Assembly (NCBI GenBank): GCA_902500775.1
Contig: CABVRZ010000005.1
Span: 117,794-181,793, forward strand
Length of the DNA: 64,000 bases
DNA from: an uncultured Nitrospira sp.
Lineage (GTDB): Bacteria; Nitrospirota; Nitrospiria; Nitrospirales; Nitrospiraceae
Direction of reading: 5' to 3'
This document shows, piece by piece, positions 17,893 through 27,409 of the stretch; the first letter of the stretch is position 1; each line of letters starts with the position of its first letter. The notes under the pieces are model-generated. The model worked only from the letters and a program-made list of their open reading frames with translations. It was not told the origin of the DNA and ran no database searches. Both the position numbers and the translations under genes were made by a program.

Positions 17893-17921
17893 AAGAGATA
17901 GTCGTACACTAACAATCCACG

Positions 17922-20255
17922 ATGCAATCACTAACTCCCAACGATCTCATCAGGATAGTGCTCAAGAAGAAATGGTGGATTCTGCTCAGTCTTACCCTCT
18001 GGATCGGGCTGGCATTCGGAGTGTGGACGATCTTTCCTAAGACCTTTAAGTCTACTATCGTCCTCACGATCGATAGTCCCAAAGTATCAAGGGACTATGT
18101 GAAAGGCTTGGGAGGACAAGAGGGCAGAGGGTTCGAGGATCCAGAGACCGCTGCGATGCAACAAATAGTGCTTAGTCTTACGAATCAATCAGTATTACGT
18201 CCAGTCCTTGAAAATTTAAATCCGTATCCCGACATGGTAGAGGGGGCAATCGAGTCTCAGATGAAGCTCGTCCGAATGGCCATCACTGTTGGAAAACCTA
18301 GAGATGGCATCGGTATTGGGATTTCGTATCGTCATTCGGATCCCTATATGGCCCAAACCGTTGTATCCCATATCGTCGCTAAGCTGCAGGAAGACACTGC
18401 AAAGCGACGAGAAGGACTGATCGAGAGGACTACGGAGTTTCTTTCTGCTGAGTTGGATCATGTCAAAGTGGAACTTGAGGCCAAGGAGCAGGCAATTTCT
18501 GATTTTAAGAAGGCCCATATTGGAGAATTGCCTGCTCAATTGGAGGCTAATCTGCGCACACTCGATCGGTTGCAGGCTGATCTTACGAGCTCAAGCGAAT
18601 CATTGAATAAGGCTGGGGAGCGACTGACAGCACTTGAAAAAGCTATTAGGGAATTTTCAGATATTGGGTCAACCGATTTTGTTCCGACTGAGAGGAATGT
18701 GAGATTGGGCGACATCCGGTCCATCGATACTCGCCGTGTGAAATTAGGGGAGTTAAAGCATAAACTGAATGAACTTCTTGGAGTCTACAAGGAGAACTAC
18801 CCGGACGTGGTGCATCTTCGCGAGGAAATTCGCCTCTTGGAGTCCGACCTGCAATTCGCTGCTAGCAATCAGCTGGAGGAGGATGCAGTGACAGCCGGGT
18901 CGGTTGAGAGCGGTGGTAAGTCTGTCCGTAAAGCGAGCGATCCATTTCTGAAAGAACTGATGAAGGAGCGCAATGAGGTTAAGAGTGAGATAGCGTTCCT
19001 CAAAGAAAAGCAGGTCAATGCGGATCGGCAGATCAAAGAGCTGGAAGGTCACGTCCAGCGTACACCTGCGGCCGAACAACGTCTCGCCATCCTAGTGCGA
19101 GACTATGAAAACCTGCAAAAAGGGTATCAATCCCTTCTCGATAAACGGACAAATGCGAGAATTGTGGAGAATTATGAGAGTCGCCAATTCGGGGAACAGT
19201 ATCGAATCATCGAGCCGGCAAACTTGCCTATTCGCGAAGAAGCGCCGGCACTCCTCCACTTCTTGCTTGGAGGTTTGGTGTTGGGTTGTGCCATCGGTTT
19301 GGGAGGTGCCATTGGAGTGGAACTTTTGAAGTCAGGTTTTCGTCGACCCGAAGAAATTGAGACTTATCTCGGTCTCCCGGTCATCGCATCGATCCCTCCC
19401 TTCGACACGCGATCAGTTGAAATACATGGGACGCGGTCACGTGCGTTACTCACAGGACCAAAGACTGACGTCGGAATTTCTGGGCGTGCTCCCTCATATT
19501 CCTCGTATGGGGACGGAAGGAAGTGGAGAGGGGCAGGATTTGGAAAACAGGGGGCAGCACTCACGAGTCTCTCCCAAAATGCTCATTTGATCACAAAGTG
19601 GTGGCCACACTCCATCATGGCTGAGCAGTACCGAGTTGCGTCGACGCGGCTGTTGTTGATGGCGGCTGAGAAGCAGAATGTCGTCACGCTTGTGGCCAGC
19701 AGCGTTATGGGAGAGGGTAAGACAACGACCGCTGTCAACGTTGCGTATGTGCTGGCCCATGATCTCAAAAAATCCACCCTTCTGATCGATTGCGACTTTA
19801 AGCGTCCGATGGTACACGAGTATGTCGGTATTCCTGTCGAGCCTGGGCTCAGTGAGGCGATGCAGGGAGGAGATATCCTGGAGAATTGTATTCATCCCTA
19901 TGACGGTATCCCACTCTCAATTTTGACCTGCGGGGATCCAAAGACGAGGCCTACGAGTATCTCGGGGATTCAGTATCTAAAGCAGATCCTGCCGGAGTTA
20001 AGGTCTCGTTACGACCATGTGATCTTGGATGGACCGCCAGTCTTGACCCTTGCGGATGTCAATATTCTCAGTGGCGTGGCAGATCGTGTGATCTTTGTGG
20101 TACGAGCTGGGTCGACGAGCCAGGAGATGGTTCGCACGGGGGTGAAACAGCTCGGTGTTGATGGCGACGGTATCGGAGTGGTTCTCACACAAGTGGAAAT
20201 GGAGTTTACTCCCTATCTCATGTACCACAGTGACTATGCCACTAAGAACAGTTGA
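17922..20255 (+). CDS. Chain-length determinant fused to BY-type tyrosine kinase
   Basis: This 777-residue protein joins a Wzz-type chain-length regulator to a bacterial tyrosine kinase. One membrane helix is at about residues 17-36 and a second near 440-460, bracketing a long periplasmic coiled coil (about 150-400). The cytoplasmic kinase domain has Walker A GEGKTTT (about 596), the A' motif LLIDCDFKRP and Walker B HVILDGPP. The C-terminus holds three tyrosines (PYLMYHSDY), a short version of the autophosphorylated tyrosine cluster. In many exosortase loci these two functions are separate genes; here they are fused. It should control polymer length together with the polymerase and export protein. 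Confidence 0.9.
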   Translation: MQSLTPNDLIRIVLKKKWWILLSLTLWIGLAFGVWTIFPKTFKSTIVLTIDSPKVSRDYVKGLGGQEGRGFEDPETAAMQQIVLSLTNQSVLRPVLENLNPYPDMVEGAIESQMKLVRMAITVGKPRDGIGIGISYRHSDPYMAQTVVSHIVAKLQEDTAKRREGLIERTTEFLSAELDHVKVELEAKEQAISDFKKAHIGELPAQLEANLRTLDRLQADLTSSSESLNKAGERLTALEKAIREFSDIGSTDFVPTERNVRLGDIRSIDTRRVKLGELKHKLNELLGVYKENYPDVVHLREEIRLLESDLQFAASNQLEEDAVTAGSVESGGKSVRKASDPFLKELMKERNEVKSEIAFLKEKQVNADRQIKELEGHVQRTPAAEQRLAILVRDYENLQKGYQSLLDKRTNARIVENYESRQFGEQYRIIEPANLPIREEAPALLHFLLGGLVLGCAIGLGGAIGVELLKSGFRRPEEIETYLGLPVIASIPPFDTRSVEIHGTRSRALLTGPKTDVGISGRAPSYSSYGDGRKWRGAGFGKQGAALTSLSQNAHLITKWWPHSIMAEQYRVASTRLLLMAAEKQNVVTLVASSVMGEGKTTTAVNVAYVLAHDLKKSTLLIDCDFKRPMVHEYVGIPVEPGLSEAMQGGDILENCIHPYDGIPLSILTCGDPKTRPTSISGIQYLKQILPELRSRYDHVILDGPPVLTLADVNILSGVADRVIFVVRAGSTSQEMVRTGVKQLGVDGDGIGVVLTQVEMEFTPYLMYHSDYATKNS

Positions 20256-21309
20256 AGTAGTGAATAAAGACACGACCGGGGAGCCGTTATGCCGCTTCAC
20301 GGAGGACACGTATTCGGCGTGGAAGGTACAGGCTCGCAAGAAGCGCATGCTGATCCTGGGGGGCGGGAGGCTTGCGAAGGAACTCTATCGGGTCATACTT
20401 TCCGAGCGTCCTGGTTTGATGGAGATTGTCGGGGTTCTTGTAGAGGAGAATAAGCGAACGGAGGGGAATCCATCTATACCTGGTATAGTTGGCACGCACG
20501 AACAGTTGGCGCAGGTAGTAGAAGAACAGAGGGTCAATACCATTGTAGTCTGTTTTGAAGACCGTCGCTCGGTATTGCCAGTTGAACAGCTCCTCGATTT
20601 GAAGGCAATGGGTATCAACATTCTTGACGGACATCAGTTATTTGAGGAGGTATCTGGTCGTCTCTCGGTTGATTCTCTGAGACCGAGTGCCGTGATCTTT
20701 TCGTCTGGTTTTCAGCAGCACAAGGTCACCCGTCTTACGAAGCGGTTTGTTGACCTCTTGGTTTCGGTCAGCGGGTTGGTATTGCTGGCTCCGGTGTTTT
20801 GTCTCATAGCGCTTCTTATTAAGATGGATTCGTCAGGACCGGTTATTTATCGTCAGTATCGTGTTGGACTCCTTGGACGACCATTTCTGATATGGAAGTT
20901 TCGATCAATGAAGCAGGATGCAGAGAAACTGGGACCTCAATGGGCTCAAGAGAATGACCCTCGAATCTCTCGTGTCGGATGGTGGCTGAGGAAGACTCGA
21001 ATGGATGAGTTTCCCCAGCTGATCAATGTGTTAAAAGGGGAGATGAGTCTCGTAGGACCACGCCCAGAACGTCCAATGTTCGTGCAAGACCTCCGAAAGG
21101 TCATTCCCTACTATGATTTAAGACACACGGTACGACCCGGTATTACAGGGTGGGCTCAGACGAACTTTCGTTACGGGGCTTCTGCTGAAGATGCCCATAT
21201 GAAATTGCAATATGATCTCTACTATGTCAAGCGGCTGTCGTTCGCGCTCGATATGAGAATTTTGGTGCAGACAGTACGAGTCATGTTGATTGGGGAAGGG
21301 GCCCAGTGA
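20236..21309 (+). CDS. Exosortase-system polyprenyl-phosphate sugar transferase
   Basis: This 357-residue protein starts with a nucleotide-binding-like domain (KKRMLILGGGRLAKELYRVI) and continues with a membrane helix and the bacterial sugar transferase domain: GPVIYRQYRVG, IWKFRSM, RMDEFPQLINVLKGEMSLVG, RPGITGWAQ. It should transfer a hexose-1-phosphate to undecaprenyl phosphate at the inner membrane. ATG at 20236 is chosen; it overlaps the kinase gene by 20 bp. A GTG at 20260 is an alternative. It overlaps the deacetylase gene downstream. It is the priming enzyme expected in the standard exosortase EPS cluster, in addition to the one at 449. Confidence 0.9.
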   Translation: MPLRTVEVVNKDTTGEPLCRFTEDTYSAWKVQARKKRMLILGGGRLAKELYRVILSERPGLMEIVGVLVEENKRTEGNPSIPGIVGTHEQLAQVVEEQRVNTIVVCFEDRRSVLPVEQLLDLKAMGINILDGHQLFEEVSGRLSVDSLRPSAVIFSSGFQQHKVTRLTKRFVDLLVSVSGLVLLAPVFCLIALLIKMDSSGPVIYRQYRVGLLGRPFLIWKFRSMKQDAEKLGPQWAQENDPRISRVGWWLRKTRMDEFPQLINVLKGEMSLVGPRPERPMFVQDLRKVIPYYDLRHTVRPGITGWAQTNFRYGASAEDAHMKLQYDLYYVKRLSFALDMRILVQTVRVMLIGEGAQ

Positions 21310-22304
21310 TGACTCCTAGCCAACAGCGCCAAGTGATGAGTGGACGGCATGCCCTTTCATGTGATGTGGAGGAACATTTTCAGGTGTCAGCCTTTTGGTC
21401 CGATGCCAGACGGCAACAATGGGATCGCTTGGAAAGTCGCGTGGAGCAGAATACGCTCCGGCTCGCGGAGCTTCTCGCGCGTGCTGAGACCAATGCCACA
21501 TTTTTTATTCTGGGATGGGTAGCGGAACGACATCCGGAGTTGGTCAAGGAGTTGGCAAGACAGGGACATGAAATCGCCTCGCATGGATATGGACATGAGT
21601 TGGTTACCAATCAGACCGAACGAGACTTTCGAGAGGATATCAGGCGGTCTAAACACATTTTAGAAGATTTGACGGGAGAGAGGGTGTACGGTTACAGGGC
21701 GCCGTCTTTTTCGATTACAACGAAAACTCAGTGGGCACTGCCGATCTTGGTTGAAGAAGGATATCTGTACGATTCGAGTATTTTCCCTGTCCGGCATGAT
21801 CGCTACGGCATGCCTGGTGCTAATCCATGGTGCCATGTCAGAAAAACGCAGGCCGGTGATCTCTGGGAGGTGCCACCATCTACCCTGAAGGTTGGACCGC
21901 TTCGCGTTCCGGTTGCGGGAGGAGGCTATTTTCGATTGTACCCGTATAGCCTTTTACGTCGCTTTCTGTGTCGCGTTGCGAGTCATGGCCATCCACTCAT
22001 CATGTATTTGCACCCTTGGGAGCTTGATCCCGATCAGCCGAGGATGGTGGGGTCCCTGGTTTCACAATTTCGTCATTACTTAAACTTACATAAGACTGAA
22101 GCCCGCATGGCTCAATTGGTCACAGACTTCAAGTTTGCCCCCATACAACAGGTTGTGGACGGAATCCGGGCGATTTGCGTCATGAAGAACACGTCGGGCC
22201 ACCGTGTGGCGAATGCCGTGCACCAGCAGGACAGCGTACATCTCACCGTCCCGAACGCAGGCCGACCATCCTCTCCAGCGCTACCTGCGTCGTCGGCAGG
22301 TTGA
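21309..22304 (+). CDS. Polysaccharide deacetylase, exosortase-system type
   Basis: This 331-residue NodB-fold protein carries the deacetylase motifs: LSCDVEEHFQ with the catalytic and metal-binding aspartate, HEIASHGYGHELV with the two metal-binding histidines, and RAPSFS. A C-terminal extension (MYLHPWELDPDQP) is typical of the exosortase-associated subfamily. No signal peptide is seen. It should remove N-acetyl groups from a sugar in the lipid-linked unit or polymer. ATG at 21309 overlaps the preceding TGA; a GTG at 21306 is also possible. Confidence 0.9.
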   Translation: MTPSQQRQVMSGRHALSCDVEEHFQVSAFWSDARRQQWDRLESRVEQNTLRLAELLARAETNATFFILGWVAERHPELVKELARQGHEIASHGYGHELVTNQTERDFREDIRRSKHILEDLTGERVYGYRAPSFSITTKTQWALPILVEEGYLYDSSIFPVRHDRYGMPGANPWCHVRKTQAGDLWEVPPSTLKVGPLRVPVAGGGYFRLYPYSLLRRFLCRVASHGHPLIMYLHPWELDPDQPRMVGSLVSQFRHYLNLHKTEARMAQLVTDFKFAPIQQVVDGIRAICVMKNTSGHRVANAVHQQDSVHLTVPNAGRPSSPALPASSAG

Positions 22305-22517
22305 GCGGTTGTTCCTCTGGCTCCAGGGAAGGGCTGCCTTCTTGTACGCTGTGGGGATACTACGGTAAAAAGTCATCGGCGGTGCACAGCTCACCTGCAT
22401 CACATACGGTAGCTTGTTCAAGCGCTTTCCATCCGGAAGAGATCCATACCACAGGCAGTCCGATATCGAGGGCAGTCTGTGGCACGAGGCGGTTCCCTCA
22501 ACGTTCTGTCTGACATT

Positions 22518-24455
22518 ATGTGTGGAATAGCTGGATTCGTAACACAGAATAGCGTGCCCTGTGACACCCGGATGCTTCAGCGCATGATTTCGATGGTAAA
22601 CCACCGTGGGCCTGATCATGTAGGGTTTCATGTGGACGGTTCTGTTGGGCTTGCCCATGCAAGGCTAAGTATTCTTGATCTTGGCGGGGGAAGCCAACCG
22701 ATGTGCAACGAGGATAAGACTGTCTGGATCACTTTCAATGGAGAGATCTTTAACTATGTCGAATTGCGAGATAGCCTCATCAGAAAAGGGCATCGGTTTC
22801 ATACTGAGTCGGATACCGAGGTTATAGTCCATTTATATGAGGAAAAAGGTGAGGACTGCGTCCAGGACCTGAATGGGCAGTGGGCCTTTGCTATCTGGGA
22901 CTCCAACCGGCAGAAATTGTTTTTGTCTCGTGATCGGCTGGGTGTTCGCCCACTCTTTTATACAAAGACCAGGGAAGGGTTTCTGTTTGGATCTGAAATT
23001 AAGTCACTCCTCGTTGTCCCTTCAGTGCAGCGCGCGATTGATTTGAAGTCGCTTGATGAGCTGTTCACCTTTTGGGTGACGCTGCCCCCTAGAACAATTT
23101 TTTCAGGAATTTCAGAGCTTCCTCCTGGCCATTCCCTAGTGCTCGACCGCGGAGAGATGCACGTTCAGTCCTATTGGAAATTGAATTACAATTCTTCACT
23201 GAAGGTGGAAAACGAGCAAGAGGCGGCCGAGGTATTGCTCGATCTCTTACTTGATGCAACGCGCATTCGTTTGCGGTCTGATGTACCTGTTGGAGCGTAT
23301 CTGAGTGGTGGACTTGACTCGACGGTGATTGCGGCACTCGTGAAGAAGCTTGGAACGACGCATCTGAGGACCTTTTCAGTAGCGTTTGAGGATAAAGAGT
23401 TCGACGAGAGTCACTTCCAGAACGAGGCCAGCGAGTTTCTCAAGACGGAGCACCGTGGCATACTGTGTTCGTCGCACGATATTGGCCGTATCTTTCCTGA
23501 GGTCATCTGGCATACGGAGAAACCGCTGTTGAGAACAGCCCCGGCGCCAATGTTTTTGCTCTCTCAGCTTGTACGGGAGCAGGGGTATAAAGTCGTTCTC
23601 ACTGGTGAAGGATCTGATGAAATTCTGGGAGGGTATGATATTTTCAAAGAGGCTAAAATCCGGCAGTTCTGGGCAAAATATCCGGATTCCAAATTCCGTT
23701 CGATCCTTCTGCGGCGGCTCTATCCCTACATGAAGAACTTGCAGTCACAACCAGACGCGTATTTGCGTGCCTTTTTCCATGTTCGGAAAGACGATCTGGC
23801 TAGCCCATTTTTCTCGCATCTGCCTCGCTGGGATATGACCTCCAAGCTTAAGATCTTCTTTTCCAGGGAGACCAGGGAGCAGCTTAAGCACCGCAATGTG
23901 ATGGGGCAACTCGAGGCGGAATTACCCAGCCGGTTTTGGCAGTGGGATAGTTTCTCGCAATCGCAATATCTCGAAGCTGCCTATCTATTGCCGGGGTATA
24001 TTTTGTCATCACAAGGCGACCGGATGGCAATGGCTCATTCCGTTGAAGGTCGATTTCCCTTTCTCGATTACCGAGTCGTCGAGTTCGCGTCCGGCTTGCC
24101 TCCCCAGCTCAAGATGAAAGTCTTGGACGAAAAGTATCTGTTGAAGGTCGCGGCTGGAGCCTTGATCCCTCGCACCATCAGACAGAGAAGCAAACAGCCA
24201 TATCGGGCGCCGGACAGCCGGAGTTTTTTTGACGTGGGAAACGATCACTCGCTCATGGAATATGTCGAAGAGCTGGTCGGTCCCCGCTCTATCGTAGAGG
24301 CAGGCGTATTTGACCCTGGACCGGTCAGCAAGCTTATGGCGAAAGCGCGTGCAGGACAGGTGGTCGGCGTGAAGGACAACATGGCGTTTGTCGGAATTTT
24401 GTCGACCCAGCTGGTGGTGGATCGCTTTATTAAGAATTTTGCAAGGAGCGTGTGA
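22518..24455 (+). CDS. Asparagine synthase-like amidotransferase, exosortase-associated
   Basis: This 645-residue protein starts MCGIAGF, so the catalytic Cys2 of the class II glutamine amidotransferase is exposed after Met removal; this fixes the start at 22518. The glutaminase domain covers about residues 1-200 (HRGPDHVG, NGEIFNY, RDRLGVRPLF). The synthetase domain follows with the PP-loop SGGLDSTVIA near residue 262 and GEGSDEILGGY. Such enzymes move ammonia from glutamine to an adenylated carboxylate. In exosortase loci they sit near acyl-carrier and ligase genes, as here. A substrate other than aspartate is likely, but unknown. The next gene begins 2 bp past its stop. Confidence 0.9.
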   Translation: MCGIAGFVTQNSVPCDTRMLQRMISMVNHRGPDHVGFHVDGSVGLAHARLSILDLGGGSQPMCNEDKTVWITFNGEIFNYVELRDSLIRKGHRFHTESDTEVIVHLYEEKGEDCVQDLNGQWAFAIWDSNRQKLFLSRDRLGVRPLFYTKTREGFLFGSEIKSLLVVPSVQRAIDLKSLDELFTFWVTLPPRTIFSGISELPPGHSLVLDRGEMHVQSYWKLNYNSSLKVENEQEAAEVLLDLLLDATRIRLRSDVPVGAYLSGGLDSTVIAALVKKLGTTHLRTFSVAFEDKEFDESHFQNEASEFLKTEHRGILCSSHDIGRIFPEVIWHTEKPLLRTAPAPMFLLSQLVREQGYKVVLTGEGSDEILGGYDIFKEAKIRQFWAKYPDSKFRSILLRRLYPYMKNLQSQPDAYLRAFFHVRKDDLASPFFSHLPRWDMTSKLKIFFSRETREQLKHRNVMGQLEAELPSRFWQWDSFSQSQYLEAAYLLPGYILSSQGDRMAMAHSVEGRFPFLDYRVVEFASGLPPQLKMKVLDEKYLLKVAAGALIPRTIRQRSKQPYRAPDSRSFFDVGNDHSLMEYVEELVGPRSIVEAGVFDPGPVSKLMAKARAGQVVGVKDNMAFVGILSTQLVVDRFIKNFARSV

Positions 24456-24457
24456 AT

Positions 24458-24727
24458 ATGGAATCGATCGAAGCGGAGGTCCGACGGTACGTAGTTGAAC
24501 ACCTGCTATTTGGCCGGGGCGAGGTTGAGCTTGGTGGAGATACCTCGTTTCTTGAATCCGGCATCATCGACTCAACGGGGGTACTTGAGTTGGTCCAGTT
24601 TCTGGAAGAGACGTTCCAAGTTAAAGTGGAAGACGAAGACCTTATCCCAGCCAATTTGGATTCAATAAGTGCGCTCACCCGATTTGTGAAAAACAAATAC
24701 GGAGACTCGTCAAAAAACAGGAATTAG
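24458..24727 (+). CDS. Acyl carrier protein
   Basis: This 89-residue acidic protein has an acyl-carrier fold with the phosphopantetheine attachment serine (Ser39) in IIDSTGVLELV. AAGGAG (24443-24448) lies nine bases before the ATG at 24458, which is therefore preferred to the overlapping GTG at 24452. It stands between the amidotransferase and an acyl-AMP ligase, so it is probably loaded by that ligase and presents an acyl or aminoacyl group to a tailoring enzyme. The loaded group is not known. Confidence 0.9.
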   Translation: MESIEAEVRRYVVEHLLFGRGEVELGGDTSFLESGIIDSTGVLELVQFLEETFQVKVEDEDLIPANLDSISALTRFVKNKYGDSSKNRN

Positions 24728-24782
24728 TGGACAGTTGCCGGCGCGTAACACGTCACTCATGTGGGGGAGAGTCTAATAACAG

Positions 24783-26309
24783 ATGCGCATTGAACAGGTG
24801 GTCAATCGAACCATAGAGTCCTATCGTCAGAAGACGGCCATTGTGTACAAAGCTAGGCATTGGAGCTATGCCGATCTACGTACTCTCGTCGACGCTCAAA
24901 TAAGCCAGTTGTCCAAGGCCGGACTATGCGACCAGGAACGAGCGATCGTTTGGATGGAGAATTCACCTGAGTACGTGGCCACCTATCTGGCTGTGCTGGA
25001 ACTTGGGGGAATTGTCGTTGCATTGCACCCTCAGACCACGGCAGAAGAAGTCGTGCGGATCATCCGTCATGTCGGCGGAGCTGGGTTGATAGTGTCTCCC
25101 ACCGTGAAGCAATGGACTATGAGCGATATGGAGTCACTCGGCCTTCGCTTTCTTCTCGCAGGGGAGAATATCCATCGTATGGATTATCGAGATCCGGGAT
25201 GCGAGGTTCCGGACGACGTGGCACAAATCATCTATACCTCTGGATCGACTGGTCGACCCAAAGGTGTGGTCCTCACGCATAAGAATTTGATGGCGAATAT
25301 CAGTTCGATTCTTGCCTACCTGCAACTGACTCACGATGATTCAGTCATGGCGGTCCTGCCCTTTGTGTATGCCTACGGCAATTCAGTCATGCTGACCCAC
25401 CTTTTTGCCGGGGGCACGATCGTAATCGAGAACAACATGTTATATCCACACGTCGTATTGGATGGCATGATTAAGACCGGCGTTACTGGATTCTCCGGCG
25501 TGTCGACGACGTATGCACTTCTGCTGAATCACTCAAATCTGAAGTCGTATGCCTTCCCGGCCCTACGCTATCTCACACATGCTGGTGGCCCGATGCCTTC
25601 TGAGTTGCTGAGTCGGATAAGGACGGTATTCCCAGATCGGCGCATCTTTCTCATGTATGGTCAGACGGAAGCCTCGGCACGTCTCACCTATTTGCCTCCT
25701 GAGCTTCTAGACGTGAAGAAGGAGTCAGCCGGACGAGCCATTCCCGGTGTAGTGCTCAAGATCGTGAGGGAAGGAGGCGAGATGGCGCGTCCTGGAGAGG
25801 TAGGTGAAATCTGGGCTTCCGGGGACAACATCATGCAGGGGTATTGGCAAGACACCGAGGTGACGTCCGGTATTCTTCAGGATGGATGGCTGCATACGGG
25901 AGATCTGGGACGGTTAGATGAAGAAGGCTATTTGACAATCGTTGGGCGCAATAATGAAATGATAAAGGCAGGTTCCTACCGCATTAGCCCAACGGAGATC
26001 GAGGAGGTATTGTTGCAGCATCACCAGGTTCACGAGGCCGGTGTGGTCGGCATCGACGACCCTATTTTAGGCCAGAAGATCTGTGCGATCGTTGCTCTGA
26101 AAGAGGAAGGGACGTTGTCGAATCAGGACTTGATGGCCTACTGTGCTCAGAGGCTAGTACAGTACAAGCGGCCCAAAGTGGTGGTGATTGTATCTGCGTT
26201 GCCTAAATCCCCCTCGGGCAAGATTTTGAGAGAACGTCTGCGTGCAATCAGTGCTCGTGCCGATTCGGCCTCGGAGCAAACCACCTCGCAGCAGATGGTG
26301 GAGTCGTAG
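24783..26309 (+). CDS. Acyl-AMP ligase (ANL superfamily), exosortase-associated
   Basis: This 508-residue enzyme has the adenylate-forming motifs in order: YTSGSTGRPKGVV (about 155-167), MYGQTEASARL, the hinge region HTGDLGRLDEEGYLTIVGR, and the C-terminal catalytic lysine in SPSGKILRERL (about 482). It should activate a carboxylic acid with ATP and pass it to CoA or, more likely, to the carrier protein encoded 55 bp upstream. It belongs with the amidotransferase and NadE-like genes on either side. Substrate cannot be read from the sequence. Confidence 0.9.
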   Translation: MRIEQVVNRTIESYRQKTAIVYKARHWSYADLRTLVDAQISQLSKAGLCDQERAIVWMENSPEYVATYLAVLELGGIVVALHPQTTAEEVVRIIRHVGGAGLIVSPTVKQWTMSDMESLGLRFLLAGENIHRMDYRDPGCEVPDDVAQIIYTSGSTGRPKGVVLTHKNLMANISSILAYLQLTHDDSVMAVLPFVYAYGNSVMLTHLFAGGTIVIENNMLYPHVVLDGMIKTGVTGFSGVSTTYALLLNHSNLKSYAFPALRYLTHAGGPMPSELLSRIRTVFPDRRIFLMYGQTEASARLTYLPPELLDVKKESAGRAIPGVVLKIVREGGEMARPGEVGEIWASGDNIMQGYWQDTEVTSGILQDGWLHTGDLGRLDEEGYLTIVGRNNEMIKAGSYRISPTEIEEVLLQHHQVHEAGVVGIDDPILGQKICAIVALKEEGTLSNQDLMAYCAQRLVQYKRPKVVVIVSALPKSPSGKILRERLRAISARADSASEQTTSQQMVES

Positions 26310-26395
26310 GTCACAGGTCACAATGAAGGTGGTCTCAATATGACGCCTGCAATGTGTCAAAGTATTCGACGAATAGGCGATGGAGGAGGAATTGA

Positions 26396-27370
26396 ATGAG
26401 CGAAAAAGTGAGCAGGTTTTCGGCTGACAGTCTGAATCTGGACGCGGGTGCAGAGGTTGCGCGGATCAGTGCCGTTATCCGAGACGGTGTATTTGGGGAG
26501 CTCCGAAGAAAAGGGCTGGTCGTTGGGCTCTCAGGAGGTATCGATAGCAGCACAGTCGCAGCGCTGGCTGTACGTGCCTTGGGGGCAGATCGTGTCATTG
26601 GTATTTTCATGCCGGAATCTGATTCCTCTGACGATAGTTTACAGTTAGGACAGTTGTTGGGGAAGAAACTAGGCATCAGGACGTTCAAGGAGGATATCTC
26701 CGGCATTCTCAAGGGCGCCGAGTGTTACCGACGCCGCGATGAGGCGATCAAAGAGGTGATACCTGAGTATCATGCCGGATACAAATCCAAGTTGGTACTT
26801 TCGTCGCTCGACAGTTCAGAGTTTCGGATTTCCTACGTAGTGGTTCAGTCTCCTGAAGGGGTGCAGACAAAAATACGCTTAACCGCTGATGCCTTTCTGG
26901 CACTGGTTGCAGCAACGAATTTCAAGCAACGCACAAGAAAGATGATGGAGTACTACTATGCAGATCGATATCTGTATGCGGTAGCTGGCACACCCAATCG
27001 CCTGGAGTACGATCAAGGTTTCTTCGTGAAAAATGGCGACGGAGCTGCTGACTTGAAGCCGATCGCCCATCTCTATAAGACTCAGGTATATCAACTTGCA
27101 GCGTATCTCGGTGTGCCGGCTGAAATTCAGCATCGTCCTCCGACAACGGACACCTACTCTTTGGAGCAATCACAGGAGGAGTTCTACTTCTCACTTCCAT
27201 ACGGCAAGATGGACTTGTGTTTATTTGGAAAGAACCATGCGCTCCCGCCTTCGGACGTTGCCCCAGCCGTTGGGTTGAGTGAGCAGCAGGTCGCTCGAGT
27301 CTACAAGGACATTGATGCCAAACGTCAGGCCGCCCATTATCTGCATGCCCCCCCTATGTTGGTTGAATAG
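26396..27370 (+). CDS. NAD synthase (NadE)-like ATP-pyrophosphatase
   Basis: This 324-residue protein has the PP-loop SGGIDSSTVAAL (about 46-57) and a block very close to ammonia-dependent NAD synthases (NRLEYDQGFFVKNGDG, then LKPIAHLYKTQVYQLAAY). It has no glutaminase or nitrilase domain, so ammonia would have to come from another protein. The C-terminal tail (YLHAPPMLVE) and an insertion around residues 100-160 look different from housekeeping NadE as I know it. Because it lies in an acyl-carrier/ligase/amidotransferase group, it may be a paralogue that amidates an adenylated acid in polysaccharide tailoring (inference). Ordinary NAD synthesis cannot be excluded. Confidence 0.78.
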   Translation: MSEKVSRFSADSLNLDAGAEVARISAVIRDGVFGELRRKGLVVGLSGGIDSSTVAALAVRALGADRVIGIFMPESDSSDDSLQLGQLLGKKLGIRTFKEDISGILKGAECYRRRDEAIKEVIPEYHAGYKSKLVLSSLDSSEFRISYVVVQSPEGVQTKIRLTADAFLALVAATNFKQRTRKMMEYYYADRYLYAVAGTPNRLEYDQGFFVKNGDGAADLKPIAHLYKTQVYQLAAYLGVPAEIQHRPPTTDTYSLEQSQEEFYFSLPYGKMDLCLFGKNHALPPSDVAPAVGLSEQQVARVYKDIDAKRQAAHYLHAPPMLVE

Positions 27371-27409
27371 ACTTCGCAAGCCCATCGTAAACTATAGCGC
27401 TGTGCGGCA

